Of a stretch of 64,000 nt of DNA, positions 16,555 through 23,828 are shown in pieces. The DNA comes from Prevotella sp. UBA6994. Lineage in GTDB: Bacteria > Bacteroidota > Bacteroidia > Bacteroidales > Bacteroidaceae. Both the position numbers and the translations under genes were made by a program. A model generated the notes under the pieces. The model was not told where the DNA came from, searched no databases, and worked only from the letters and a program-made list of their open reading frames with translations. Position 1 is the stretch's first letter, and each line of letters opens with the position of its first letter. Location: assembly GCA_002449845.1 (NCBI GenBank), contig DJXW01000037.1:128750-192749 (forward strand), written 5' to 3'.

Positions 16555-18225
16555 ATGAATACACGCAAACTATTTCTTATGCTTGGCATTACAGTTACAT
16601 CTGTCATGATGCAAGCGCAAACTTATCAGATACCAGTGCTCGAGACAGACGAACCGATGCAAACTGGTCCGTTCTCACCTACATGGCAGTCACTCCGCAC
16701 CTACGAAGTGCCCGAATGGTTTCGCGATGCCAAGTTCGGCATCTGGGCGCACTGGGGACCACAATGCGTGGAGGGGTCGGGCGACTGGATGGCACGTGAA
16801 CTCTATATGGAAGGTAGTGGTAAGTACAACTATCACCGCGACCACTACGGTCATCCGTCACAATTTGGATTCAAAGACATCCTGCCATTATTTAAGGCAG
16901 AGCACTGGACACCTGAAGCACTCGTACGCTTCTATAAGGAAGAAGTTGGAGCACAATACTTCTTCGCTCTTGGCAACCACCACGACAACTTCGACCTTTG
17001 GGACTCGAAGTATCAAGAATGGAACTCGATGGCAATAGGTCCACATCGCGACATCCTCGGTGAATGGTCTGCTGCAGCCAAGAAGGCAGGACTGCCATTC
17101 GGCATTTCGTTCCATGCCGACCATGCTTGGATATGGTATGAACCAAGCCGACGGTTCGACCTTCGCGGTCCGCTGCGCGGGGTGAAGTATGATGGATGGC
17201 TCACAAAGGAAGATGGCTATAAGCTCAATGCCGACGGAAGTGTGAAGTGGTGGCGCGGACTCGACCCACAGAAACTCTATGCACAAGACCACGACTTCTC
17301 TGCCGACACATGGAACAACCGTGCTGTCCACAACCAATGGGGGTGGGGCAATGGTGCCAACCTGCCAACGCAGCAGTATATTACCAACTTCTACAATCGC
17401 ACACTCGATGCTATCAACCGCTACAACCCAGACCTCCTCTATTTCGATGTCACCATTCTACCGTTCTATCCTGTTAGCGATGCCGGCATGAAAATTACGA
17501 CCCACATGTACAACCATAGTGCTGCACTTCATGGCGGAAAGAACCAAGCAGTGGTGTTTGGCAAGATTCTCGAAGAAGATCAAAAGGATGCACTCGTATG
17601 GGATGTAGAACGTGGAGCTCCAAACAAAATCGTGGAACGACCATGGCAGTGCTGCAACTGCCTTGGCGACTGGCATTACAACACGTCGGTATATGAACGT
17701 AACGGCTATAAGAGTGCGGCAACTGTTGCCAAACTTCTTGTAGATATCGTTTCGAAAAATGGAAACATGTTACTCAGTGTGCCACTTCGTGCCGATGGTA
17801 CTCCCGACGAGAAAGAACTTGCAATATTGCACGAGTTTGGCGCATGGATGAAGATCAATAAGGAAAGTATCGTCAAGACGCGTCCGTGGACAATCTTTGG
17901 TGAGGGTCCGATAGCCGATTCCGACATTAAGATAAACAACCAAGGATTCAACGACGGTCAATATACACGTGCCGGTTCCGACGAGATACGTTTCACACAA
18001 ACCGAACGTTACCTATACGTTTCGGCGCTTGCATGGCCAGCCAACCATACCATCAGCGTACGTGCGCTGGCTGAAGGTTCTAAACTCTTCACAGGAAAAA
18101 TTGGTAAGGTGGAGCTCTTGGGATATGGTAAGGTTGCCTTCACTCGCAATACCGATGCACTTGTTGTCACTCTGCCAGAAAAGCCGCTCAACAACATCAT
18201 GCCGGTTTTGAAGATTAAGAAGTGA
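16555..18225 (+). CDS. Secreted alpha-L-fucosidase, glycoside hydrolase family 29
   Basis: This 556-residue enzyme hydrolyses alpha-linked L-fucose from glycans. A signal peptide (residues 1-21, ending MMQA) points to the periplasm or surface. GH29 features are WFRDAKFGIWAHWGP (55-69), GAQYFFALGNHHDNFDLWDS (132-151), FHADHAW, and NPDLLYFDV, where Asp298 is the likely nucleophile. The conserved NGNMLLSVPLRADGTPDEKE segment is followed by a small C-terminal beta domain. It is a single-gene unit whose upstream region is nearly the same as that of the gene at 18471, hinting at shared control. No SusC/SusD pair is adjacent. Confidence 0.92.
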   Translation: MNTRKLFLMLGITVTSVMMQAQTYQIPVLETDEPMQTGPFSPTWQSLRTYEVPEWFRDAKFGIWAHWGPQCVEGSGDWMARELYMEGSGKYNYHRDHYGHPSQFGFKDILPLFKAEHWTPEALVRFYKEEVGAQYFFALGNHHDNFDLWDSKYQEWNSMAIGPHRDILGEWSAAAKKAGLPFGISFHADHAWIWYEPSRRFDLRGPLRGVKYDGWLTKEDGYKLNADGSVKWWRGLDPQKLYAQDHDFSADTWNNRAVHNQWGWGNGANLPTQQYITNFYNRTLDAINRYNPDLLYFDVTILPFYPVSDAGMKITTHMYNHSAALHGGKNQAVVFGKILEEDQKDALVWDVERGAPNKIVERPWQCCNCLGDWHYNTSVYERNGYKSAATVAKLLVDIVSKNGNMLLSVPLRADGTPDEKELAILHEFGAWMKINKESIVKTRPWTIFGEGPIADSDIKINNQGFNDGQYTRAGSDEIRFTQTERYLYVSALAWPANHTISVRALAEGSKLFTGKIGKVELLGYGKVAFTRNTDALVVTLPEKPLNNIMPVLKIKK

Positions 18226-18280
18226 CATCCTGCACCATCAGCTAAATGGAACATTGCCGTTAAATAGCCTTGCAGCACGG

Positions 18281-18385
18281 AAAGATGCGGTAGGCATTTC
18301 CCTCAATCGTGACAAATTAATCGAGATCAATTATGAATTGTGAATTATGAATTATGAAGTGTGAATTGTGAATTATGAATTGTGA
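18281..18385. repeat. Interspersed intergenic segment plus GAATTATGAATTGTGAATT repeats
   Basis: 18281-18309 (AAAGATGCGGTAGGCATTTC and onward) matches 48243-48275 with few differences, and both lie near a CAATTATGAATT sequence. From about 18328 the DNA consists of degenerate tandem copies of TGAATTATGAAT and TGAATTGTGAAT up to the promoter. No gene is present in 18226-18470. Confidence 0.6.
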
Positions 18386-18387
18386 AT

Positions 18388-18470
18388 TTTTTTCTTCTGA
18401 AATATTGCTTTTTATAAATTTTTTTGTATATTTGCCAATGATATAATTGAATCTTAAAAATACAGAGCTT
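18388..18470 (+). promoter_or_regulatory. Promoter/leader of the three-domain FISUMP gene
   Basis: The -7 box TATATTTG is at 18427-18434. The flanks (TTTCTTCTGAAAT and GCCAATGATATAATTGAATC) almost duplicate the fucosidase upstream region at 16471-16540. Confidence 0.65.
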
Positions 18471-20291
18471 ATGAAAAGAATGTTTATGTTTTTCGCGACC
18501 TTGTGGTTAGGAATCATGGGTGCGAGTGCGCAAGGTTATCACTATGACGTGAACAACGATGGTAGCGTGAATATCAGCGATGCCGTGGCTGTGGTGAACA
18601 GGATTCTTGGTAAGACAAACGCTGGTGATGTAGGAGGAGGCGAGGCTATCGACCTCGGCTTGCCCAGCGGTACGTTATGGTCAAGTTGCAACATTGGTGC
18701 GAGTAGCCCTGAGGAATACGGCAACTATTATGCTTGGGGCGAGACGGTGGCAAAGAGTGAATATAGTGAAAACAACTACCAATATTACAAGAATGGCAGT
18801 TATGTGGATATCGGCTCTGACATCAGCGGAACGCAATACGACGTGGCAACGGCGTTGTTGGGAGATGGTTGGCGAATGCCGACGTATGCCGATGTTAATG
18901 AGCTGAAAAATAATTGCACAAGCGAATGGACGACATTCAATGGTGTGTATGGCCGCAAATACACCAGCAAAGTCAACGGCAACAGTATATTCCTCCCTGC
19001 TGCAGGCTACCGCTGGGAAGGCAACCTCTTCAACACTGGCAAATACGGTGATTACTGGACATCTACGCAGGAAACATTTCACTTTGAATTTAATGAGTTA
19101 ACAGGTGCCTCCTTTTCCCCCTACACTGGTCTATCCATCCGCCCCGTTCGTTCTCCGAAACCAAAGGAAATATACGTTGACCTCGGCTTGCCCAGTGGCA
19201 CACTTTGGGCGAGCTGCAACATCGGTGCAAGTAAGCCAGAGGAGTTTGGCGATTATTTTGCGTGGGGCGAGACACAGGGGAGAAAAGGTGTCTTCACCAC
19301 CACTACGTATCAATATTACCAAAACGGCGCATATATAGATATTGGTTCAGACATCTGCGGTACAGAGTATGATGCCGCCACTGCCGCATGGGGCAGCGAC
19401 TGGCGTATGCCCACCAAGGAACAGGCCAAGGAACTGTTTGCCAATTGTACGGTGACATCGTCCACTGTCAACGGCGTGAAGGGATATCTTTTCACCAGTA
19501 ATATCAATGGCAACACCATCTTCCTGCCAGGTAATGGATGGTGTAATGAAAGGGGATATATAAGCAACTCATTAGGTAGGGGTTGGTATTGGTTGGGAAC
19601 AGGTGTCACAAGCAATGAAAACACGGCATATAGTTTTTTTAACTATGGAAAATCAGTTCTTGATGTGGGTACATCTCGTTACGTAGGCTATGGCATTCGT
19701 GCCGTCTGTTCGCATGTGCCCAATCCTAACGTCATTAAAAAGGAACCCGAGGCTGTTAACCTCGGCTTACCAAGCGGAACGAAGTGGGCAAGCTTCAACA
19801 TAGGTGCTACTAAGCCAGAGGAATATGGCGACTATTTCGCATGGGGAGAAATAGGTACGAAGTTGGACTATAGTGTGGATACATACTTTTTCTATAATAA
19901 TAATGGATATACCTCATTGGGTATAGACATTAGCGGTACGAAATATGATGTGGCTCGCATGAAATGGGGTGGCAGCTGGGTGATGCCAACTCTTGATGAT
20001 GTAAAAGAGTTATTTAATAATTGTACAAGAGAATGGACGACACTCCATGGCGTAGATGGCTTAAAATTCACAAGCAAGAATAATGGCAACAGCATCTTCC
20101 TGCCCGCCGCTGGCCGCCGCTGGAACGGTGACCTCTACTACGCTGGCGAGGACGGCTACTACTGGTCATCTACGCAGGATCCAGACGGCTCGCGCAGCGC
20201 CTACTACCTCCTCTTCCGTTCGGGCAGCGCCTACTGGGACTGCAACTACCGCCTCCTCGGTCGGAGCGTTCGCCCCGTGGTCAGAAATTAG
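18471..20291 (+). CDS. Secreted protein with a dockerin-like repeat and three FISUMP domains
   Basis: This 606-residue protein has a signal peptide (MKRMFMFFATLWLGIMGASA), then one EF-hand-like dockerin repeat (YDVNNDGSVNISDAVAVVNRIL) and three tandem copies of the Fibrobacter succinogenes major paralogous (FISUMP) domain. Each copy opens with (V/I)DLGLPSGTLWxSCNIGA, then PEEYGxYFAWGET, a WRMPT segment, GNSIFLPAAG and a final RPV. Copy 2 is the most divergent. The FISUMP fold has no known catalytic role and is seen on exported proteins. I start at the ATG at 18471; an in-frame TTG at 18447 lies in the untranslated leader. A one-domain relative is at 47046, and both genes share 3' flanks. Confidence 0.85.
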   Translation: MKRMFMFFATLWLGIMGASAQGYHYDVNNDGSVNISDAVAVVNRILGKTNAGDVGGGEAIDLGLPSGTLWSSCNIGASSPEEYGNYYAWGETVAKSEYSENNYQYYKNGSYVDIGSDISGTQYDVATALLGDGWRMPTYADVNELKNNCTSEWTTFNGVYGRKYTSKVNGNSIFLPAAGYRWEGNLFNTGKYGDYWTSTQETFHFEFNELTGASFSPYTGLSIRPVRSPKPKEIYVDLGLPSGTLWASCNIGASKPEEFGDYFAWGETQGRKGVFTTTTYQYYQNGAYIDIGSDICGTEYDAATAAWGSDWRMPTKEQAKELFANCTVTSSTVNGVKGYLFTSNINGNTIFLPGNGWCNERGYISNSLGRGWYWLGTGVTSNENTAYSFFNYGKSVLDVGTSRYVGYGIRAVCSHVPNPNVIKKEPEAVNLGLPSGTKWASFNIGATKPEEYGDYFAWGEIGTKLDYSVDTYFFYNNNGYTSLGIDISGTKYDVARMKWGGSWVMPTLDDVKELFNNCTREWTTLHGVDGLKFTSKNNGNSIFLPAAGRRWNGDLYYAGEDGYYWSSTQDPDGSRSAYYLLFRSGSAYWDCNYRLLGRSVRPVVRN

Positions 20292-20413
20292 TGCATCCTT
20301 CCCCAAAAAACGTGAAAAAGCCCCCAACTAATCCCTAAAAGATACGCAACGGCGGTGGGGCGCAGGCTCCCAAGCCTGCGTGAAGCCCCACTGCCGTTGC
20401 GTATCTTTTAGGC
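20281..20413. repeat. Shared downstream flank of the FISUMP genes (copy 1)
   Basis: From the last codons of the FISUMP gene (TTAGTGCATCCTTCCCC) to about 20413 the sequence is closely similar to 47731-47866 behind the second FISUMP gene. The flank therefore appears to have duplicated together with the gene end. Confidence 0.8.
20337..20409 (+). terminator. Large cruciform-like hairpin after the FISUMP gene
   Basis: A 25-bp stem with one G-T wobble (20337-20361 with 20385-20409, AAAAGATACGCAACGGC pairing with GCCGTTGCGTATCTTTT) encloses a second stem-loop (20361-20368 with 20373-20380). It has A/T runs on both sides, so it could terminate in either direction. The size and inner loop are more like a REP/MITE-type element than a simple terminator. 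Confidence 0.65.
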
Positions 20414-20466
20414 TCGGCTTTAACATCGTACCAACGTGTCCATACTAATTTTTTTTCCATCATCCA

Positions 20467-20498
20467 TTTGTTTGTTACGATGATTATTTGTAATTTTG
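20467..20498 (+). promoter_or_regulatory. dnaB promoter
   Basis: TTTG (20467-20470), 20 bp, TAATTTTG (20491-20498): an excellent match to the Bacteroidetes -33/-7 consensus, 28 nt before the dnaB ATG. Confidence 0.8.
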
Positions 20499-20526
20499 CA
20501 ATCCATTTCATTTAATCTTTCGTAAC

Positions 20527-22038
20527 ATGCCTGACAATAACTCAAACAACATACGGAGAGGTGGTCAAACACCTATCGACAATACTTACGGACACCTACA
20601 ACCGCAAGCGTTGGAGATAGAGCGAATGGTGCTGGGCGCGCTGATGATAGACAAGGATGCTTTTTCTATTGTGTCTGAAATCATCCGCCCCGAAACCTTT
20701 TACGAGCCACGCCACCAGAAGATTTTCCTTGCCATACGCACGCTCAACATGGATGAGAAACCTGTTGACATCATGACCGTGGTGGAAGAGCTCAAGCATG
20801 AAGGGACGTTAGACAGCATTGGTGGTGCTGAATACATTATCGAACTGAGTTCTCGTGTGGCTTCGTCTGCTCACATAGAATACCATGCCCATATCTTGGC
20901 ACAGAAATTCCTTGCCCGACAGTTGATTTCGTTTGCCAGTAGGGTAGAGACCAATGCTTTCGACGAGACATTAGACATAGATGCCGTGATGCAGAAGGCA
21001 GAGGGAGAACTGTTTGAGATTTCCCAGAAAAACATGAAGCAAGACTACACCCAGATAGATCCCGTAATTACTTTGGCTGTAGAAACCTTGCAGAAAGCAT
21101 CCGCCAATAAGGGAGGTCTGACGGGAGTTCCGTCGGGATATACCAAGTTGGATGAGAAAACCTCTGGTTGGCAACCCAGCGACTTGGTGATTATCGCCGG
21201 TCGCCCCGCCATGGGAAAGACATCGCTTGCATTGAGCATTGCCAAGAACATTGCGGTAGATTATCGTGAGCCTATTGCCTTCTTCTCTCTTGAAATGAGT
21301 AACGTGCAGTTGGTACAGCGATTGATGTCAAACGTCTGCGAGATACCGGGCAACAAGATTCTAAACGGTCAGCTTACCGCCGACGAGTGGGAACGGTTGG
21401 ATAAGAATCTGCGCCAGCTCACAGGAGCACCTATCTATGTAGATGATACACCAGGATTATCGGTGTTTGAATTGCGCACGAAGGCTCGAAGACTTGTACG
21501 AGAGAAAGGCGTGAAGGTGATTATGATAGACTATCTGCAATTGATGAACGCCAACGGAATGCGTTTTGGCAACCGTCAGGAAGAAGTGTCAACCATATCC
21601 CGCTCGCTCAAGGGACTTGCCAAGGAGTTGAACATTCCCATCCTTGCCCTGTCGCAGTTGAACCGTACCGTAGAGAATCGTGAGGGATTGGAAGGCAAAC
21701 GTCCACAATTGAGCGACCTCCGCGAGTCGGGAGCCATTGAGCAAGATGCCGACTTGGTTTTGTTTGTCCACCGTCCGGAATATTATCGCATCTTTAAGGA
21801 TGAGAAAGGAAACGACCTGCACGGCAAGGCGCAAGTGATTATAGCCAAGCACCGTAAGGGAGGCATGGGCGATATTCTGTTAGACTTCAAGGGAGAGTTT
21901 ACCCGTTTCCAGAATCCGGAAGATTCTTATTTCACTCCAGTGGCTCCTTCCAATGGTGGAGGAGAGATTGTGGGCAGTAAAATGAATGGTTATGATGACC
22001 CATTTGGAGAGGCTCCGCCAGATAATTTACCATATTAA
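20527..22038 (+). CDS. dnaB: Replicative DNA helicase
   Basis: This 503-residue hexameric helicase unwinds DNA ahead of the replisome and recruits primase. The N-terminal domain (about 25-130, LEIERMVLGALMIDKDAF) and the RecA-like motor are both complete. Walker A is GRPAMGKT (225-232), Walker B is VIMIDYLQLM, and SQLNRTVENR plus SDLRESGAIEQDADLVLFVHRPEYY contain the arginine finger and late motifs. There is no intein. It has its own promoter and precedes the leu attenuator. Confidence 0.97.
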   Translation: MPDNNSNNIRRGGQTPIDNTYGHLQPQALEIERMVLGALMIDKDAFSIVSEIIRPETFYEPRHQKIFLAIRTLNMDEKPVDIMTVVEELKHEGTLDSIGGAEYIIELSSRVASSAHIEYHAHILAQKFLARQLISFASRVETNAFDETLDIDAVMQKAEGELFEISQKNMKQDYTQIDPVITLAVETLQKASANKGGLTGVPSGYTKLDEKTSGWQPSDLVIIAGRPAMGKTSLALSIAKNIAVDYREPIAFFSLEMSNVQLVQRLMSNVCEIPGNKILNGQLTADEWERLDKNLRQLTGAPIYVDDTPGLSVFELRTKARRLVREKGVKVIMIDYLQLMNANGMRFGNRQEEVSTISRSLKGLAKELNIPILALSQLNRTVENREGLEGKRPQLSDLRESGAIEQDADLVLFVHRPEYYRIFKDEKGNDLHGKAQVIIAKHRKGGMGDILLDFKGEFTRFQNPEDSYFTPVAPSNGGGEIVGSKMNGYDDPFGEAPPDNLPY

Positions 22039-22091
22039 TCCACCGAAAAGTTAGAATTTGTAAGATAATAAGCGAAAATAGTGATAAATTA

Positions 22092-22123
22092 TTTGTTTGT
22101 ATCGTTGTAAATGATTATCTTTG
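22092..22123 (+). promoter_or_regulatory. Promoter of the leu operon
   Basis: TTTG (22092-22095), 20 bp, TATCTTTG (22116-22123). The expected start site, near 22130, is just upstream of the leader-peptide ATG. Confidence 0.8.
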
Positions 22124-22143
22124 CAGCCGCAAAAAATAAAGAT

Positions 22144-22230
22144 ATGAGAATCAATTATAGTGAACTACTAAGCATTATTATTCGAATTCGACTTCAAGAA
22201 GTGGTCGGAAGTGATAGGGTATGCATGTAG
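22144..22230 (+). CDS. Leader peptide of the branched-chain amino acid operon (28 codons)
   Basis: This is a short open frame starting 20 nt after the promoter and ending 26 nt before an intrinsic terminator. Eleven of 28 codons specify branched-chain residues: Leu-Leu (22165-22170), Ile-Ile-Ile (22174-22182), further Ile at 22150 and 22186, Leu at 22192, Val-Val (22201-22206) and Val at 22219. By analogy with the enterobacterial leu and ilv leaders, ribosome stalling at these codons when charged tRNA is scarce would let the downstream region form an antiterminator. It is too short for normal gene calling. The peptide itself probably has no function. Confidence 0.82.
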   Translation: MRINYSELLSIIIRIRLQEVVGSDRVCM

Positions 22231-22293
22231 TTTTTGCTATGTTAGAGAAATATAGAGCCTTTCCACTTCCGTATGAGTGTGAAAGGCTTTTTT
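22206..22293 (+). promoter_or_regulatory. Transcription attenuator of the leu operon (antiterminator and terminator)
   Basis: The terminator is a stem 22256-22263 with 22281-22288 (AGCCTTTC with GAAAGGCT), extended by CACT/AGTG (22264-22267 with 22276-22279) after a one-base bulge, followed by six T. A competing pairing exists: CGGAAGTG at 22206-22213, within the last codons of the leader peptide, is exactly complementary to CACTTCCG at 22264-22271, in the upstream arm and loop of the terminator. A ribosome that reaches the leader stop would cover 22206-22213 and favour termination. One stalled on the Leu/Ile codons would leave it free. Confidence 0.78.
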
Positions 22294-22326
22294 CTTGAAG
22301 AATGACAATTAATACAAACATAAAAG

Positions 22327-23826
22327 ATGAGTGACAGATTATTTATCTTCGACACAACGCTTCGAGACGGAGAACAAGTTCCCGGTTGCCAGTTGAACAC
22401 GGTAGAAAAAATACAGGTGGCTAAACAACTGGAGCAATTGGGTGTGGACGTGATAGAGGCAGGTTTCCCCATATCCAGTCCAGGGGATTACAGTTCAGTA
22501 ATAGAGATTTCAAAGGCGGTGACATGGCCAACGATTTGCGCCCTTACACGAGCCGTGCAAAAAGACATCGACATTGCTGCAGAATCCCTGCAATATGCCA
22601 AGCATAAACGTATTCATACGGGAATAGGCACTTCGGATTCACATATTAAATATAAGTTTAATTCCACGCGTGAGGAAATCATCGAACGTGCGGTGGCTGC
22701 CGTGAAATATGCAAAGAAATACGTGGAAGACGTAGAGTTCTATGCTGAGGATGCAGGTCGTACAGACAACGAATATCTGGCACAAGTGGTAGAAGCCGTG
22801 ATTAAGGCTGGAGCCACCGTGGTTAATATTCCCGACACTACGGGCTATTGCTTGCCACAGGAATATGGCGATAAAATCAAGTATTTGATGGAGCATGTGG
22901 ACGGTATAGACAAGGCTATCATTTCCACACATTGTCACAACGACTTGGGAATGGCTACTGCCAACACGTTCTGTGGTGTAATGAACGGAGCCCGTCAGGT
23001 GGAAGTGACTGTCAATGGCATTGGAGAGAGAGCGGGCAACACTTCGTTGGAGGAAATAGCCATGATATTGAAGTGTCACAAACACTTAGGCATAGACACC
23101 AATATCAATACCAATAAAATCTATCCTATCAGTAGGATGGTTTCCAGTTTGATGAATATGCCAGTGCAGCCTAATAAGGCAATTGTAGGCAGAAATGCTT
23201 TTGCCCATTCCAGTGGTATTCATCAGGATGGTGTTCTTAAAAACGTTCATACCTACGAAATCATTGACCCGAAAGACATTGGCTTGGACGATAATTCAAT
23301 TGTATTGACGGCTCGTTCGGGTCGTGCAGCACTCAAGTATCGTCTCCATGTAAACGGTGTGGATGTGGACAATGAGGCAAAGCTCGATAAGATTTATCAG
23401 AAGTTCCTGAAACTTGCAGACCAGAAGAAAGAGGTAACCGATGCCGATGTATTGATGCTGGCAGGTGCAGATACGGCAGATACACATGGCGTAAAGCTCG
23501 ACTTCTTACAAGTGACTACAGGCATGGGTGTAAGAAGCGTGGCAAGTATCGGACTCGACTTGGCAGGACAGAAGTTTGAGGCTGCTTCTACCGGAAATGG
23601 TCCCGTTGATGCCGCTATCAAGGCATTGAAAAAGATTATCTCCAAGCAAATGACCATGAAGGAATTTACTATCCAAGCCATCAGCAAAGGTTCGGATGAC
23701 GTGGGTAAGGTTCACATGCAGGTGGAATATGACGGACAAGTTTATTATGGATTTGGTGCCAACACCGACATCGTGACAGCTTCGGTAGAGGCTTATATTG
23801 ATTGTATCAACAAATTTAGGAAATAA
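22327..23826 (+). CDS. leuA: 2-isopropylmalate synthase
   Basis: This 499-residue enzyme condenses acetyl-CoA with 2-oxoisovalerate, the committed step of leucine synthesis. The DRE-TIM barrel opens with FDTTLRDGEQVPGC. THCHNDLGMATAN holds the metal-binding His pair and GERAGNTSLEE follows. The C-terminal LeuA dimer domain (about 370-499), which binds leucine for feedback control, is present. First structural gene after the attenuator, only 3 nt upstream of leuC. The enzyme is slightly shorter than the roughly 520-residue E. coli protein. Confidence 0.94.
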   Translation: MSDRLFIFDTTLRDGEQVPGCQLNTVEKIQVAKQLEQLGVDVIEAGFPISSPGDYSSVIEISKAVTWPTICALTRAVQKDIDIAAESLQYAKHKRIHTGIGTSDSHIKYKFNSTREEIIERAVAAVKYAKKYVEDVEFYAEDAGRTDNEYLAQVVEAVIKAGATVVNIPDTTGYCLPQEYGDKIKYLMEHVDGIDKAIISTHCHNDLGMATANTFCGVMNGARQVEVTVNGIGERAGNTSLEEIAMILKCHKHLGIDTNINTNKIYPISRMVSSLMNMPVQPNKAIVGRNAFAHSSGIHQDGVLKNVHTYEIIDPKDIGLDDNSIVLTARSGRAALKYRLHVNGVDVDNEAKLDKIYQKFLKLADQKKEVTDADVLMLAGADTADTHGVKLDFLQVTTGMGVRSVASIGLDLAGQKFEAASTGNGPVDAAIKALKKIISKQMTMKEFTIQAISKGSDDVGKVHMQVEYDGQVYYGFGANTDIVTASVEAYIDCINKFRK

Positions 23827-23828
23827 AT

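Noticed and set aside
20337..20409. Attachment site or tRNA-like cruciform behind the FISUMP gene
   Set aside because: The cruciform does not fold as a tRNA (no anticodon or TPsiC arm), and no integrase is nearby.
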